Shown in pieces: positions 1 through 11,207 of a stretch of DNA of 64,000 bases. Below the pieces are notes generated by a model. The model was not told where the DNA came from and searched no databases. It worked only from the letters and a program-made list of their open reading frames with translations. The stretch lies in NCBI GenBank assembly GCA_022497155.1, contig MU385745.1:124001-188000 (forward strand), given 5' to 3'. Each line of letters begins with the position of its first letter. Within the stretch, counting starts at the first letter, position 1. This DNA comes from Whalleya microplaca. Lineage: Eukaryota > Ascomycota > Sordariomycetes > Xylariales > Xylariaceae. Both the position numbers and the translations under genes were made by a program.

Positions 1-627
1 CTTTCTGAGAAAGACTGTTCCTAAAATCCTTAGCCTAGGGTGAAGTTAGAAATAGGCCTACTGTCCTGCTGGCATCGGGTTCTGGAATGCAGCACGCGGC
101 CGTGGCCGCAAGACTACAACCCATGAACCCTCGCACGGCCACTACATGACCTGCGCAACGGCAACAAACCCGGCAACAGCACCCGCGCAGGCCGCGCCGA
201 CCAATGACTGGAGTTACCGACGTCATACCCGTAGTTGAGACCTCAATCATCTTCACCAACTCAACTTCAATGTTCAGTGCTTAGGTCGATTCAGCTGTGC
301 GCGGCCTTCCACTGCATCTAATCTATCATCCTCGAGGCGCAGCTGTGTGGTTAGGACAGCAAAGACAGTGGTTCTGAGGGGATTTGTTGAGCTGGCTTCG
401 GTCGCCTGTTCAAGGACGAGGAGTTCGCCAACAGACCGGGGGAGCAATTGCCAAATTGCTCGAGGATAGATGACTAGGCATCTTACGTCCCGAAGGACCG
501 TATCCAAATCCTTAGACTCAACTAACATGCTTAGAGACTCAATGGCTTCAGCGATTGCCTGAATCTCCCTGGAGACTATGCGCTGGTATATACAACTATA
601 GCGGCAGTGAATAGCATCAACTAGCAA
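1..627. other. Left-edge intergenic region
   Basis: There is no recognisable gene here. A minus-strand open frame of 117 codons (274-627) ends directly beside the tRNA gene. It reads like a helical protein, with stretches such as EIQAIAEAIESLSMLVESKD, but I recognise no family and no clear splice-linked exon. It could be the tail of a gene, a decayed gene or chance. Confidence 0.4.
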
Positions 628-737
628 GGCGGGTTGGTGGAGTGGTCTAACACGTGCGACTCAAGTTCTCAAACTTTGTCCTTAGACAGGATTTCGCATC
701 TCGTAAAGAGGCGTGGGTTCGAATCCCACACCCGTCA
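628..737 (+). tRNA. tRNA-Leu (anticodon CAA) with intron
   Basis: This is a nuclear leucine tRNA gene. The acceptor arms GGCGGGT (628-634) and ACCCGTC (730-736) pair with one G-T wobble, and the discriminator A is at 737. A D arm (GTG/CAC) follows. The anticodon stem TGCGA (655-659) pairs with TCGCA (694-698) around the loop CTCAAG. The anticodon CAA lies at 662-664. About 27 nt (666-692) after base 37 form the usual canonical-position tRNA intron. A long variable arm (TCTCG/AGAG region) identifies the type II tRNA. The T arm contains the B box GGTTCGAATCC. A TTTT run at 742-745 fits a Pol III terminator. Confidence 0.95.
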
Positions 738-1338
738 AACATTTTGCCTTGTAGCGCTTAAAAGTTAATCTGACTTGCGTTCTTTTAGGATTGATTTTTG
801 CTGTTGGGGTGTGTGGGGGAGAGCAGACAGCCCAGCTTCTTATACCCTACTAGATCGGGTTTAGCATCTCGGTGTATGTATATTCTGCTGTTTTTTTTAC
901 GGAAGTTGTTGCAAGAGTTATAAGCTCCGCCTCAACTATAATTATTTATTTCAGCCCATGAGCACTTGTTCAACGTTTCAGTGTGTATAACTTGGACTGT
1001 AAAAGCAGAATGACCTCGGTTCGGAATCTGGGTTGAGATGTACTGGCTCTATTGTTAAACAGTATAATGCATCTAAGCGAGCAACTACGGAAGAACTATG
1101 GCAGCACGGATGGAAGCCCCACCTTCCTCTAGAACCGGTTCCACTAAAATTTTCTACATAGGTATCATGGAAATGTTTGCTTTGCGATCCTGCAGTACTT
1201 CCCGGTCCACCGCTCTGAACCTGAGCAGCCTTTCTCTCTCTCTCTTTCTAAAAAATTCAATTAAATCAGTATTGTATTCCACTCAAGCATTTCGGGTATT
1301 CCACATCGATTTCCGAGAAGCAAGCAAAGCAAGACAAG
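738..1338. other. Intergenic region upstream of the NOP6-like gene
   Basis: This holds the Pol III terminator of the tRNA and the presumed promoter and leader of the RRM gene. A CT-rich stretch near 1231-1248 (TTTCTCTCTCTCTCTTTC) is typical of fungal core promoters. No gene is seen. Confidence 0.5.
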
Positions 1339-2382
1339 ATGGCCACAAAGCGCAAATCCGAAGACAACCCCACTGCGGCCACCGCCATGGACACGACCAA
1401 GAAGCGAAGGCGACTGAGCGCCGCGGACGAGGCACCCAAGCCCGAGAAGAAGAAGTCCAAGAAGGATCGCAAGCACAAGTCCACGTCCAAGGACACCGTC
1501 GCAGAAGCCCAGCCGCAGGAAGCAGAAAACGCCATCGAGACCGAGCCGTCCAACGACACCCCCATGGAAGAGGAGGCTCCTGCTGCAGACAGCAAGCCCT
1601 CCAAGAAGAGCAAAAAGGACAAGAGTGACAAAAAGGATAAGAAAGATAAGAAGGACAAGAAGGACAAGAAGAAGAAGACCTCCACACCCTCCACAGCAGA
1701 CGCTCCCCCCCCCATCACCACCACCACCACCGACGCCACAGCAGACGCAGACGCAGCAGCAGAGACCACCACCCCCTCAACATCAACCACCTCCAAGAAG
1801 CCGGCGCGCTTCATCGTCTTCGTCGGCAACCTGCCGTACAGCGCGACCGAGGCGCAGATAACCGCGCACTTCAGCGCCGTGCACCCGACCTCGGTGCGCC
1901 TGCTGCACCAGAAGGCCGACCCGAGCAAGTCGCGCGGCGTCGCCTTCGTCGAGTTCGCGCGCTTCGACCACATGAAGACGGCGCTGAAGACGATGCACCA
2001 CAGCGTCTTCGCGTGCGCGCCCGACCCCAACGCCAAGGGTTATAAAGGTAAAGGTAAGGGGAAGGGCAAGCCCTGGGAAAAGAAGGGGCAGGAACAGGAG
2101 GAGGACAGCCGCATCATCAACGTCGAGCTCACCGCCGGCGGCGGCGGCAACACCGACATCCGCAAGGAGAAGATCCGCGCCAAGAACCTCAAGCTCAACG
2201 AGCAGCGCGCGCGGCGGGCCATCGAGGAGGGGAAGGCCCGCGCCAAGAAGGAGCGGGAGAAGGCCGAGAAGGCTGCTAACGGCGAGGGGGCCGACGCCGC
2301 GGGGGAGAAGAAGGCTGCTGGAGGAGGGATGGGCGATTCTGTGCACCCGAGCCGTAGGCAGAGGGTTCCTGGTTCTTCGTGA
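1339..2382 (+). CDS. NOP6: NOP6-like RRM ribosome-biogenesis protein
   Basis: This single-exon gene encodes 347 aa. In yeast, Nop6 is a nucleolar RNA-binding protein that helps early 40S (90S pre-ribosome) assembly. The N-terminal half is lysine-rich, with several KKSKKDRK-like stretches and KDKKDKKDKK repeats at about 90-112, fitting nucleolar localisation. One RRM spans about 157-235, with an RNP2-like FIVFVGNLP at about 158-166 and an RNP1-like GVAFVEFA at about 199-206. The C terminus is a charged helix that starts at RKEKIRAKNLKLNEQRARR, also found in fungal Nop6 proteins. The ATG follows ACAAG and is the first in-frame start. The layout (basic N terminus, one RRM, basic helix) supports the call. 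The gene symbol is by family resemblance only. Confidence 0.85.
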   Translation: MATKRKSEDNPTAATAMDTTKKRRRLSAADEAPKPEKKKSKKDRKHKSTSKDTVAEAQPQEAENAIETEPSNDTPMEEEAPAADSKPSKKSKKDKSDKKDKKDKKDKKDKKKKTSTPSTADAPPPITTTTTDATADADAAAETTTPSTSTTSKKPARFIVFVGNLPYSATEAQITAHFSAVHPTSVRLLHQKADPSKSRGVAFVEFARFDHMKTALKTMHHSVFACAPDPNAKGYKGKGKGKGKPWEKKGQEQEEDSRIINVELTAGGGGNTDIRKEKIRAKNLKLNEQRARRAIEEGKARAKKEREKAEKAANGEGADAAGEKKAAGGGMGDSVHPSRRQRVPGSS

Positions 2383-3184
2383 TTTGATGAGATACCCCCT
2401 TTTACATACAAGTTGGTATGTGGTATGATGGATAGATAGGATGGATGATTTCTTATGAATACATGGCACACTCTCCTATACCAGAGATAGATACTCATAG
2501 CCGAGGTAGACAATATAGGGAAAAGAGCACATGTGAAAAAAAAAGGCAGGATTAAAACAATACGTGCAAGTTGTGAAAAAATCAATTTATCCTCTCTCGC
2601 AAACGTGCTATCTACAGAATAGTGGAAAGGCGAGTTTGGATATCCTTGGCTCGAGTGCTGCCAACTAGAACCCGTCCCGACTGACTTCAGGGCAGCAGCT
2701 TTCTTTCTTTCTTCCTTCCAACAGAGTTCCGAAACCTGACACATCTGTATCTCAAATCAAATCTGGCTAGAACCAAGATCAGTGTAGGAGAAAGAACAGA
2801 CGACCAATATATCAAAACTCTAGGTCACGGAAAAAAAAACCAATTGGAACCAACCATAAATGCCCTAAGTTTCGTCTGTGACGGTTTGACAGCCTCACAA
2901 CTTGCCCCCCTTTCCCTGCCCTCCGCGCAGGTCCCTCCCTGCCTGGCCTTCCAACAACAGAAAAAAGGCTCTCAAAATATCTGTGGGTATGTGTAGAGTC
3001 AAAAAAAGAGGGGACGTGGATTATGAGTAGGCGGCCGACTGGTAGAGGCCTAAATACGTCGAGCCCTCATCGGGGATAGTCGTCCTTCCTATATGTCCAC
3101 CTAAACGCCGAGACCGCATCGCAAACAACTCTTGTGGCTCGTCTGAGTAAAACTTGGGCGTTGCAACCAATGGCTCTATGCCAT
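2383..3184. other. Convergent intergenic region (3' ends of NOP6-like and RAC1)
   Basis: This region lies between two converging genes and should hold both 3' untranslated regions. A-rich runs occur near 2536, 2832 and 3001. No gene is seen. Confidence 0.5.
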
Positions 3185-4130
3185 CTATAGGATCGTGCAC
3201 TTAGGTTTCTTTTGTTTCGAAGCCACCGGTCTGGGGTTCAGCACAGCACTGGACGCATGGTTAGCTTACTACTACAGGTCGACTATAGAGATGATCCATA
3301 CCGGATAGCCTCGTCAAACACGCTCTTCAGGTTACGCTGTGTAAGCGCCGAGCATTCTAGGTACTTGTGGGCACGGATCTCCTTGGCACAAACCAGGGCC
3401 TGGTCGTACGAGACGGGTTCCATCCTCTTGGATCGAAGAGACTCCAGAGTCGCGGGGTCCTCTCGTAGATCGAGCTTGGTACCAACCAAGATGATGGGAA
3501 TGTTCGGCGCGTGGTGATCAATTTCGGGGTACCACTGGTTTACGTCAGCCGAGCTCAGTCATCTAGTTTGTCATTTGTGTAGTAGTTCGCATACCTTGGC
3601 CTTCACGTTGTCAAATGAGGGCGGGCTGACGATAGAGAAGCAAATCAGGAAGACATCAGTTTGGGGGTAGGAGAGCGGTCGCAATCGGTCGTAATCTTCT
3701 TGACCAGCAGTATCCCACAGTCCCAGGCTGATGGGCTTTCCGTCCACCATAACACTAGCCGAGTAGTTGTCGAATCTGATAGCAGCAAATATTAGCGGGC
3801 ACACACTGATGTAGACACCATGCTTATCAACTAACACTGTGGGAATGTATTCGCCTGGGAAAGCATTCGTCGTATAGGAGATGAGAAGACATGTCTGCCA
3901 TAGGGGTTAGCATGAGGCACGGCTCGATTCGAGTCAGCTGAGATCGAGGGAGGATTGGTAACGGACCTTGCCGACAGCACCGTCACCAGTAACGACGCAC
4001 TATAGAAGAAATCACATTAGCATTCGTCTCTCACTTCACCACAGCCACGTCAAGCCCGACACACCGACACTCGGGAAGATACTGTCATAGATCAACCTAC
4101 CTTCAATGATTGAACGCCAGGAGCTGCCAT
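3185..4130 (-). CDS. RAC1: Rho-family GTPase Rac1
   Basis: This is a small GTPase that switches between GDP and GTP forms at the plasma membrane to control polarity, actin and NADPH oxidase in filamentous fungi. I read six exons: 4130-4101, 3999-3967, 3894-3836, 3775-3595, 3534-3302 and 3248-3185, giving 199 aa with in-phase GT/AG sites throughout. Visible motifs are the P-loop GDGAVGKT at 15-22, the effector region around [13 protein letters not shown] (36-49), switch II DTAGQED at 62-68, TKLD for guanine recognition, CSAL, and a C-terminal polybasic stretch (KQKKPK) followed by the CAAX box CTIL. CTIL predicts geranylgeranylation. The protein matches Rac better than Cdc42 because of [20 protein letters not shown] and the [12 protein letters not shown] segment. 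The first exon encodes only 10 residues. Confidence 0.95.
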
Positions 4131-4450
4131 GGTGGGCGACTTCAGGCTGGTAAAATTAGATAGTCGGTGATGTCAAGAACCGAAGACCTTGCCAATTGCG
4201 GTGAAGGCGTAGGTTCGCAATTAGTCGGATAAGATGAGATTGGTGAGGGTTGTGAGAAGCTGCAAAGAGCGTTCGTTGTCGGCGATATGATTAGGAACTG
4301 AAGAGAGGTAGAGAGGGAAGCTGTGTCTGCATAAAGATTAGAAATGTTTGACACAAGGTCGGAAGGGTGTGGTGCCGCAGATCGCAGGAGGTGGGCAGCA
4401 CAGCACAGCACAGAACACAGAACAAGACCAGATTAGGAAAGGTGGTATGG

Positions 4451-4477
4451 TAGAGGTAGAGGTAGAGGTAGATGTAG
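4451..4477. repeat. (GGTAGA)n microsatellite
   Basis: This is an imperfect hexanucleotide repeat of GGTAGA units (TAGAGGTAGAGGTAGAGGTAGA). It lies upstream of RAC1. Confidence 0.8.
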
Positions 4478-4953
4478 AGAGGGATGTATAGGTAGTAATA
4501 AAAGTGGTAGGTCGGTAGTAGTTAGTCGGTAGGTGATAGATAGGTGGTAGGCAGGTGGGAGGACTACGACGCCCGTGTTCATTGGCGGCGTTTGGGAACT
4601 GATAGGGGACTAGGGGACGTTGAGCTTTTGCTATTGCATTGGGGGTGGGACCTTTTTTTTTTTCTTCTTTTCAGAGAGATATACAGGCGGTGATTGATTC
4701 CAAGACTCCCGGAGGTTGAAGATGAGTGGGTAAAGAGGTGGCGCGAGCGTCTTGCCGCGCAGAACCAAGTGCAGCTTTTCTTACTCTTCACGTCGGCGTC
4801 ACCACAGGGGTGGTGGTGGTTAGAGGGGGCAGAGGGGGGCAGAAGGGGGCCGAAGGACGAAACGGAGAGCGGTTGTGGTGCAGCAAGGTGGAACGAAACA
4901 CCAGACGGTGCAAGTCGAGGGCAGGTCGAGGGTATACTCAAGACCGTGTATCG

Positions 4954-4990
4954 GTGTATTTGTATTTGTGTATTTGTGTATTTGTGTATG
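4954..4990. repeat. TTTGTGTA tandem repeat
   Basis: Units of TTTGTGTA/TTTGTATT repeat about four to five times in the RAC1 upstream region. Confidence 0.8.
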
Positions 4991-5065
4991 GTATGAGAGT
5001 GATGAGTGGTAGATGGAGAGGTAGGACAAGATGACTGACAGCCGTTGAAATTGATGAGATGGGTC

Positions 5066-5102
5066 TGGTCTGATCTGGTCTGGTCTCTGGTGTCTGGTCT
5101 GT
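5066..5102. repeat. TCTGG-rich tandem repeat
   Basis: Imperfect units of TCTGGTC/TCTGGTG repeat about five times upstream of RAC1. Confidence 0.7.
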
Positions 5103-6912
5103 TTTGGGGGAGGAGAGGACAAAGGAGACAGACAAGACAAGACAAGCCAGCAACCTACTAACCTAACCTAACCTAATAATAAGCAAATGACTTCTTACTT
5201 ACTTACAACCATCAATAACGGCCGCGTGCCGATTTGAAAGCAGAAAGGGGCCCAGCTCTGGAAAAATCAGGTTTATCTATCGTTCACCAGTGATTGTGGA
5301 TTGTGTACTGTGAACGATTGAGGTGATTGAGGTGATTGTGGTTGTTGGAGTAGTGAGTAGCTGTTGCTGTTGCTGTTGTGTATGTACGTTGTCAAGTGGA
5401 AGCGATTTACTTAATATGTATGAAGAGACGCCGTCGCAATTGGTGTTCTGGGATCAGATAATAGAACGAATACAGAATAGGCCGTTCGGGAAAAGTGAAG
5501 GTGGTGGTGTTCCAGGGAACAGATAGCGGGCAATAAAATCATCTGATGCCCTGCTCAGTGATGGCACATTACCTGTATCCAAACTGTACTTGGGTACACA
5601 CCCAGACACCTACACGGGCGTGTTGGTCCGAGCGTTTGCTAATCTCCATTCAGGGCTGCATCTGCACCAAGTGGAGGGCATTTCAATATGTACCTACCTT
5701 AGATAGGCAGAAGGTTGCGAATCGTTGCTTATCTAATATGGAAGTATACCTAGGGCTGCTAGGTAATAAAATATCCCTGGACATTGGGATCTTGAGATGG
5801 CTTCAAATTCAACTGACTATCAAGAAGAAATGAGCAATTACATATATCTAACATGGACTAACACTGTACCTATACAGCAAACAGCACTCATCATCCCCCG
5901 AGACGCTATATATTTCACATGTCAGACTGGAGAGACGCCGCTGTCTTACAGACACATCGTACATACTATGGGCTGTACGCCCGAGTGACAGGAACTGCTG
6001 CATATACACGTGTAGGTACTATCCACTATGCCTATGTAGGTAGTCCACCGAACGTAAGCTCGTTGTTCTAGTGTCGATGCACATGCAGGAACTGGATGTA
6101 GGTTGGGTATCAAACATCACCATGGGAAAAAAACAGGTGGGTAATCGATATCTTGCAAGTTCCATGCCTCACCGGATTTGTATACAGAGTATGTGTATAT
6201 CTATGTATGTATTATACACCGGCCGATAAGATGGGAACTACCTGCTAGGTAGGTAGTGTCTATCGGCGCAGCTAGTCGCCGGTACTTGAAGCGTCTCTTG
6301 TCACAACTGTAAACCCGTTTGGAACGCCCAAGGAACGGGCGTGGGAACCCCTGTCCGGTACATCAAGGGAGCAACCAACCAACCCAACTTGGATGATTCG
6401 CCAGGCCTTGGAGCTCTGTGACGATCCTGGGTGGGCAGTTGACGAATCTCAGTAGACCATCAATTACCAATGATTTCTCCATACACGTAGTATCTGACTA
6501 GCCCCGGGAAGCTTTCACAGCCAGTTATTTCCCTCCAGGTGTACTACCAGACTACCTACTGTAGATTCGTAGTACCTACATAACTCAGACTTTTGTCCAG
6601 CAGACCAATAGCGTTGCGTAGAGCTTCCAGCTTCAATGTAAGGTAGTCTTGGCCAACAGAAGTGCCATATTGAAGTACCGATGTTTAACAGATCGTACAC
6701 CTGTGTACTGCTAGTACATATTACGCTTGTAAGACTTCTCGAGGAGAACGGAAGTGGAATTCATCGGTTGCATGATCCCCTCGGTCTGTGCCGACTCTTT
6801 TTCTACTTGGCCTTCCGACCGGAACAGATTGATCGACGGCATGTATAATTGAAGAGATATTGCAGTATACATGAGCCTAACCATCAGCAGCTAGTTGGTT
6901 GGGACCTAGGAT

Positions 6913-6943
6913 TAGACTACCTAGACTACCTAGACTACCTAGG
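6913..6943. repeat. GACTACCTA tandem repeat
   Basis: A nonamer of the type GACTACCTA is repeated three times and ends in CCTAGG. It is one of many places in the window with the CCTAGG core. Confidence 0.8.
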
Positions 6944-7573
6944 AGTATTCCATTCCCAGTCAGACGGTTGCTTCATGTAAAACTGTGCCGCTGACGACAG
7001 GCCTACTTAGGCGTGTCATTGGCTGAGGCGCCTTTGCCTCGAAGGTTAAACGAAACACCGTCGTCAGAAGCAGGGAAAGAAGATATGAAATCATGCAGAT
7101 CGGACCATACATGTATGGTATGTACCGTTAGCCAAAGCAGATGAATCGACGGGGTTTCAAAGGTGGCAGGCTAACTACATGTAACTTTTACAGAGGCCGT
7201 CGTTGCTTCATCCGGGAGCTTTTTGGGCAAGGGACCACAGGCCTAGAAACGCCCCCACCAGAAAAGAATCCCCCCACTCTAAATAGCCGGCCACGTGCTG
7301 CCCCGGTTCGACTTCCTAGGTACGTACCTACAAAGTACATATGTCATTAGCAGGTGTTGTAGACCTTCGACGCGTCTAACCGCGTCCGTCGAAAGCCGAA
7401 CTTCCTCTTCGTCACCTCCCACACCCGCTACACCCACGTCATCCCAAGTGCTTCGGACCAGGTACGTCTGCTCACGTGTATACGTAGCAGTAGTCTCGAA
7501 CAACAAGATTCGGCAACATTTGGGAGCTTTGGAAGAAGGGGCAATGTCACGAGCCAACAATCGTCCAGCTTAA

Positions 7574-7607
7574 CCACAGCCACAACCACAACCACAACCA
7601 CAACCAC
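7574..7607. repeat. (CCACAA)n microsatellite
   Basis: About five copies of CCACAA lie within the predicted 5' leader of the CENP-T gene, about 80 bases before its ATG. Confidence 0.8.
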
Positions 7608-7684
7608 TCCTCCCCCAACAACACCAACACCACAGCAATCCACGAGGACCTCGACGAAACCAACCAACCGCCACAACCACCACA

Positions 7685-9347
7685 ATGTCCTCCAACCCGC
7701 CCGACCCTCCCCGGCGCAGCAGCGCGCACCACCGCCTCACGACCCCCCTCCTCACCACCCCGCGCACAACCACGACCCCGAACCGCCGGGCCCTGAGCGC
7801 AGAGCCCTCCTCCCACAACCACAACAACCGCCTGTCGGCGTCGGGCCGACGGGCAGCCGCGGGCACGACGCCGCACGCGCGCGCGGCGATCCGCGCCCTG
7901 GACCAGCGGCGGGCGGCGCTCTTCACGCCCGGGCGCGCGCGCCGCCGCAGCCTGCGCGAGCGGCGCGAGACGCCGCGGGATCTGCTGCGGAACCTGAGCC
8001 GGGTGCTCGCGCCGACGAGCGCGGCCATCTCCACCACCTCTTCTTCCTCGTCGCGGGAGGGCGAGGGCGAGGGGAATACCACATTAGCCACACTCCCCGA
8101 AGAGCGCAGTGGTATTGCTTTGGGGGATGAGGATGATGACGATTTCCCGATCGAGCGCCCGCGCTTCTCGCTGCCCCTCGGCCCCGAGGACGATGATGAC
8201 GACGATAGTGAACTGAAGCCGCCAAGGTCTAGTGGACTCGAGGAGGAGAACTACACCGTCCAGTCCATCGAGTTGCCGAGGCGGGCGTGGAGCGAGAGCC
8301 GCTTCGACAGGGGCAGTTTCGGGAGCGTGAGGGTGAGTGATTACGCCGGGCCCGACCTGCGGAGCGACGACGTGGGCATCGACTCGGGCTTCTTTCCGCC
8401 GCCGGCGTTGGATGATGATGATAGTGGGGGAGTCGTCTTGGACGAGCAGGCTATGTTTGAACGGTAAGTTTCGATGACGGGTCTATTTGTGTGCTCTGTT
8501 GAGAAAGAAAGCTGACGCCGTTTAGGATGGATGCCGAAGAGGCAAGACGTCAGACCCTGGCGCGCGAGAGCCTGTTTGGCCCAATTGAGCTCCCTGAGCC
8601 CGAGAACGAGAGCACGTTCATGATGGCGCCGGTCTCGTCGCCGACGCGCGAGCAGCCGATGCTCGAGGGTATCCAGGAAGATGATGCGCCTCAAGACGAG
8701 GACGATATGGAAGAACCGAGTGGCTTAATGCCGGGGCTAGTTGATGATGATGACGACGACAATCAGCTACTGGATCAATTGGACGAGACCGTTGTCTCCC
8801 GCACCGCCGATTTCACAGCGAAGAGAGCAAGGAGGAAGAAGCCTGGCAAGAGGATCTCGAGGCACGGCATCGAGTACCCGTCACTACCGCCGAGCGTGGT
8901 GAAACGACTCGCAACGACCTTTGCCAAGACCGCCGGAGCCAGCAAGGCCAGGATGAGTCCGGAGACGTTGGATGCAGTCATGCAAGCGACGGACTGGTTC
9001 TTCGAGCAGCTAGGAGATGACCTGTCAGCCTACGCAAGCCACGCAGGCCGGAAAACAATCGACGAGAGTGATATGGCCACTCTCATGCGAAGGTATGTGA
9101 TGTTACGTGTTTATATCTATTTTGGATATTTCTATGTTCGGGTATTTAGGCCCTAAAGTACATACGTCTCTGACCATACTACAGACAACGGCAGACGAGT
9201 ACATCAACTACGCCATTCGCCCTAGCACAACGACACTTACCGAGGGAGCTCTTACAGGAGCTGCGCATGTCGGCTCCGGCACCGAAGAAGGCACCTCGCA
9301 AAAAGGCGCGAAGAGTGGAAGTAGACGGAGAGGAGGAGGTGACATGA
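7685..9347 (+). CDS. CENP-T-like kinetochore histone-fold protein
   Basis: This is an inner-kinetochore protein of the CENP-T/Cnn1 family, which links centromeric DNA to the Ndc80 complex. There are three exons (7685-8463, 8526-9092, 9185-9347), all in phase, giving 502 aa. The N terminus is disordered and rich in Arg, Ser and Thr. TPHARAAIRALDQRRAALFT (about 60-79) and RRETPRDLLRNLSRVLAP resemble the conserved amino-terminal helices of fungal CENP-T. The middle is acidic with DDDDD runs. The C terminus has a CENP-T-type histone fold at about 370-490, starting at HGIEYPSLPPSVVKRLATTF. It ends with ALAQRHLPRELLQELRM, a hallmark of the family, and a basic tail. The start ATG follows a CACA leader. 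The stop lies only 58 bases from the stop of SURF1 on the other strand. Confidence 0.88.
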
Positions 9348-9405
9348 ATCAAGCCCGGATCCTAGGTTCCATCCCGTCTAGTACATATTGGTAATAGCAA
9401 GGAGT

Positions 9406-10681
9406 CTATGACCACTCCTTGTTCATGCGCACGCGGCGTGTGATATCGGTTGGGGGCTTCTTGACCACCATGTAGAACATTATCGACGTCGCTATGGCGA
9501 GTCCATACCTGCATGTCTGATTAGGACCATTGGACCATTGTGTGCAGAGGAGCGGGTGGATCTTGGTGGAAACATACCATGTGAAGATATACTGGGCATG
9601 GTTATTCCTCAGGTTGACCTCTGGCGGTCTCCCAATGGGTATGCCCTTGTTGGCCATCTCTACAGCCTGCATTAAATCAGGCTCTGAGTCATAGCAGTAG
9701 GGTCAGCTCAAGTCCGTGAATAAGATCGTAATGCCGCATAATGCCACATAGTGCCGCAAGACAATTCAATATGAACGTACCCATGGTCTGCTCAATCCAC
9801 ACCGGCTGGCTGCCCGTCAGCGCAGCCATCTGCTTGACATCCGGGAAGTAGAACTCGCCAATATCCGGCCGATTATCCGGCGTGAACATATTCTTCTTCC
9901 ACGGCTCCCTCAACAACCCCTCCACCACGACCTCGCCCCTCGGCAACCCCTCCGGGCGATCCTCCTGGCGCCTGAACCTCTTACTCACCCAGCCCCGATT
10001 CACCAACACCGTCGCCCCCGGGCCCTGGTCCCCGCGCTCGAGCGGCGTGACGACCATGAACCCCTGCTCACCATCATGGACGCGGGGCCCGACGAGCATC
10101 TCGCGGTCGTGGCGGTAGGTGCCGCGGGCCCAGACGCGGCGGAAGTCGAAGTCGTGGATCGCGGCCGGGTCGACGCGGGGCGGCAGCGGCAGCGGCGCGC
10201 GCACCAGGCGGTCCTCGAACTTCGCGATCAGCTCCGTCTTCCACCCCAGCCGCTGCACCTGCCAGGTGCCCAGCGCGAACGCCGTCACGGGGATCAGCGC
10301 CAGGATCAGCAGCCCGGGCCCGTGCCGCCGCCCCGACCGCACCAGCGTCGGCGGGTTGTCCAGGATCGAGGTGAAGGCCGGGTCGTCGCCGGGCTGGCGG
10401 GGGGCCGAGGGGCGGCGGGCGGAGCATGTGAGCTGGCGCCGTGGTAGTAGGGAGGCTTTTTGTTGTTGTTGTTGTTGTTGTGGTAGCAGGCGAGTGCGGG
10501 CTCGGGGTTGGGTGGTTCGGGTTCGGAGGACGCTGCTGGTGCTAGGCCGGGACGGTGAGGTTCGAGAGGAGCTGTAGGTGCGGGCGCGGGCGCGGGTGTG
10601 AGGATCGCGGAATTGGGACGCGAGGGAGCGCTCGACTCGTCGCGCGAGCGAGTGCGGTGTTGGCCACCGGTGCGACTTCAT
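9406..10681 (-). CDS. SHY1: SURF1/Shy1, cytochrome c oxidase assembly factor
   Basis: This is a mitochondrial inner-membrane protein needed for maturation of Cox1 in complex IV. There are three exons (10681-9781, 9683-9578, 9508-9406), giving 369 aa. The N terminus is rich in Arg and Ser, as expected for a matrix-targeting presequence. The first membrane segment is LLILALIPVTAFALGTW (about 124-140), and GTWQVQRLGWK just after it is the SURF1 signature. GFMVVTPLERG, VLVNRGWV and REPWKKNMFTPDN follow. The second membrane segment, GLAIATSIMFYMVV, lies near the C terminus. The chosen ATG at 10681 sits in a GCCGCC leader. The open frame extends upstream but without another ATG. A seven-glutamine run (about 68-74) lies in the presequence region. 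Confidence 0.92.
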
Positions 10682-11207
10682 GGCGGCACAATTGAGGGTG
10701 TTGTGGTGTCCAGTCTTGGTCACTACATGTAGGGACGTTCGCCGATGACGTTTTATTGGAGGTCGGAGTCAATCGAATCAATGCAAGTACATATGTATGT
10801 AACATACATAGCAGCTTATGGGGGTCTTGCAGTGGTTTACAGTGGGGTGGCACAGGAGCTCGGACAGGGGTGTGACAGCTTACAGTGAGGTACAGTGGCA
10901 AGATACAGTTTACCTAGGCTGCTAGGGACTTCTTACTTGCTTAGCTCGCACAGGCATCTTGACACCTCAACCACCATCCACATCAGAATACCTTTCTCTC
11001 TCCTAGAGATCTTAACAACCTCTAGAGAGATCGCAAGAGCCTATTCAAGTCGGCTGTTCAGACATGCCATTGTGATACCTATGTTCCAAGAATATATGGT
11101 TGCGATACAAGACCGAGTTGTTCTTCATCTAGCCTGACCTCATACCTCACACCTTTTGCTCTCATATCTCATCACGGTCTTAACAGCCTGTGAGGACACC
11201 TCACAAC
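10682..11207. other. Divergent promoter between SURF1 and the UBX gene
   Basis: This shared upstream region lies between two divergent genes. It contains TTTACCTAGGCTGCTAGG at 10909-10926, one of the recurring CCTAGG motifs. No gene is seen. Confidence 0.5.

Larger units (their letters stand above)
4131..7684. other. Long intergenic region: RAC1 leader and CENP-T promoter
   Basis: About 3.5 kb separates two divergent genes. The RAC1-proximal part (4131-5300) is strongly C/T-biased on the minus strand and full of short repeats, like a long 5' leader. The rest is lower in complexity and carries several CCTAGGTA-type motifs (5750, 6246, 6904-6943, 7312). Open frames here are short and unconvincing. 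No gene is called. Confidence 0.5.

Noticed and set aside
1266..2036. 256-codon minus-strand frame opposite the NOP6-like gene
   Set aside because: It is a shadow of the low-complexity Lys/Ala/Thr coding strand, giving poly-Phe/Leu/Ser and poly-Val runs. The RRM lies on the plus strand.
4579..5145. Long minus-strand open frame (188 codons) upstream of RAC1
   Set aside because: It is full of Thr, Ser, Pro and His from short repeats, has no domain and overlaps microsatellites. It fits a repeat-rich leader better than a gene.
7570..8091. Arg/Val-rich minus-strand frames opposite the CENP-T N terminus
   Set aside because: They are GC-driven shadows. The plus strand has family motifs and proper introns.
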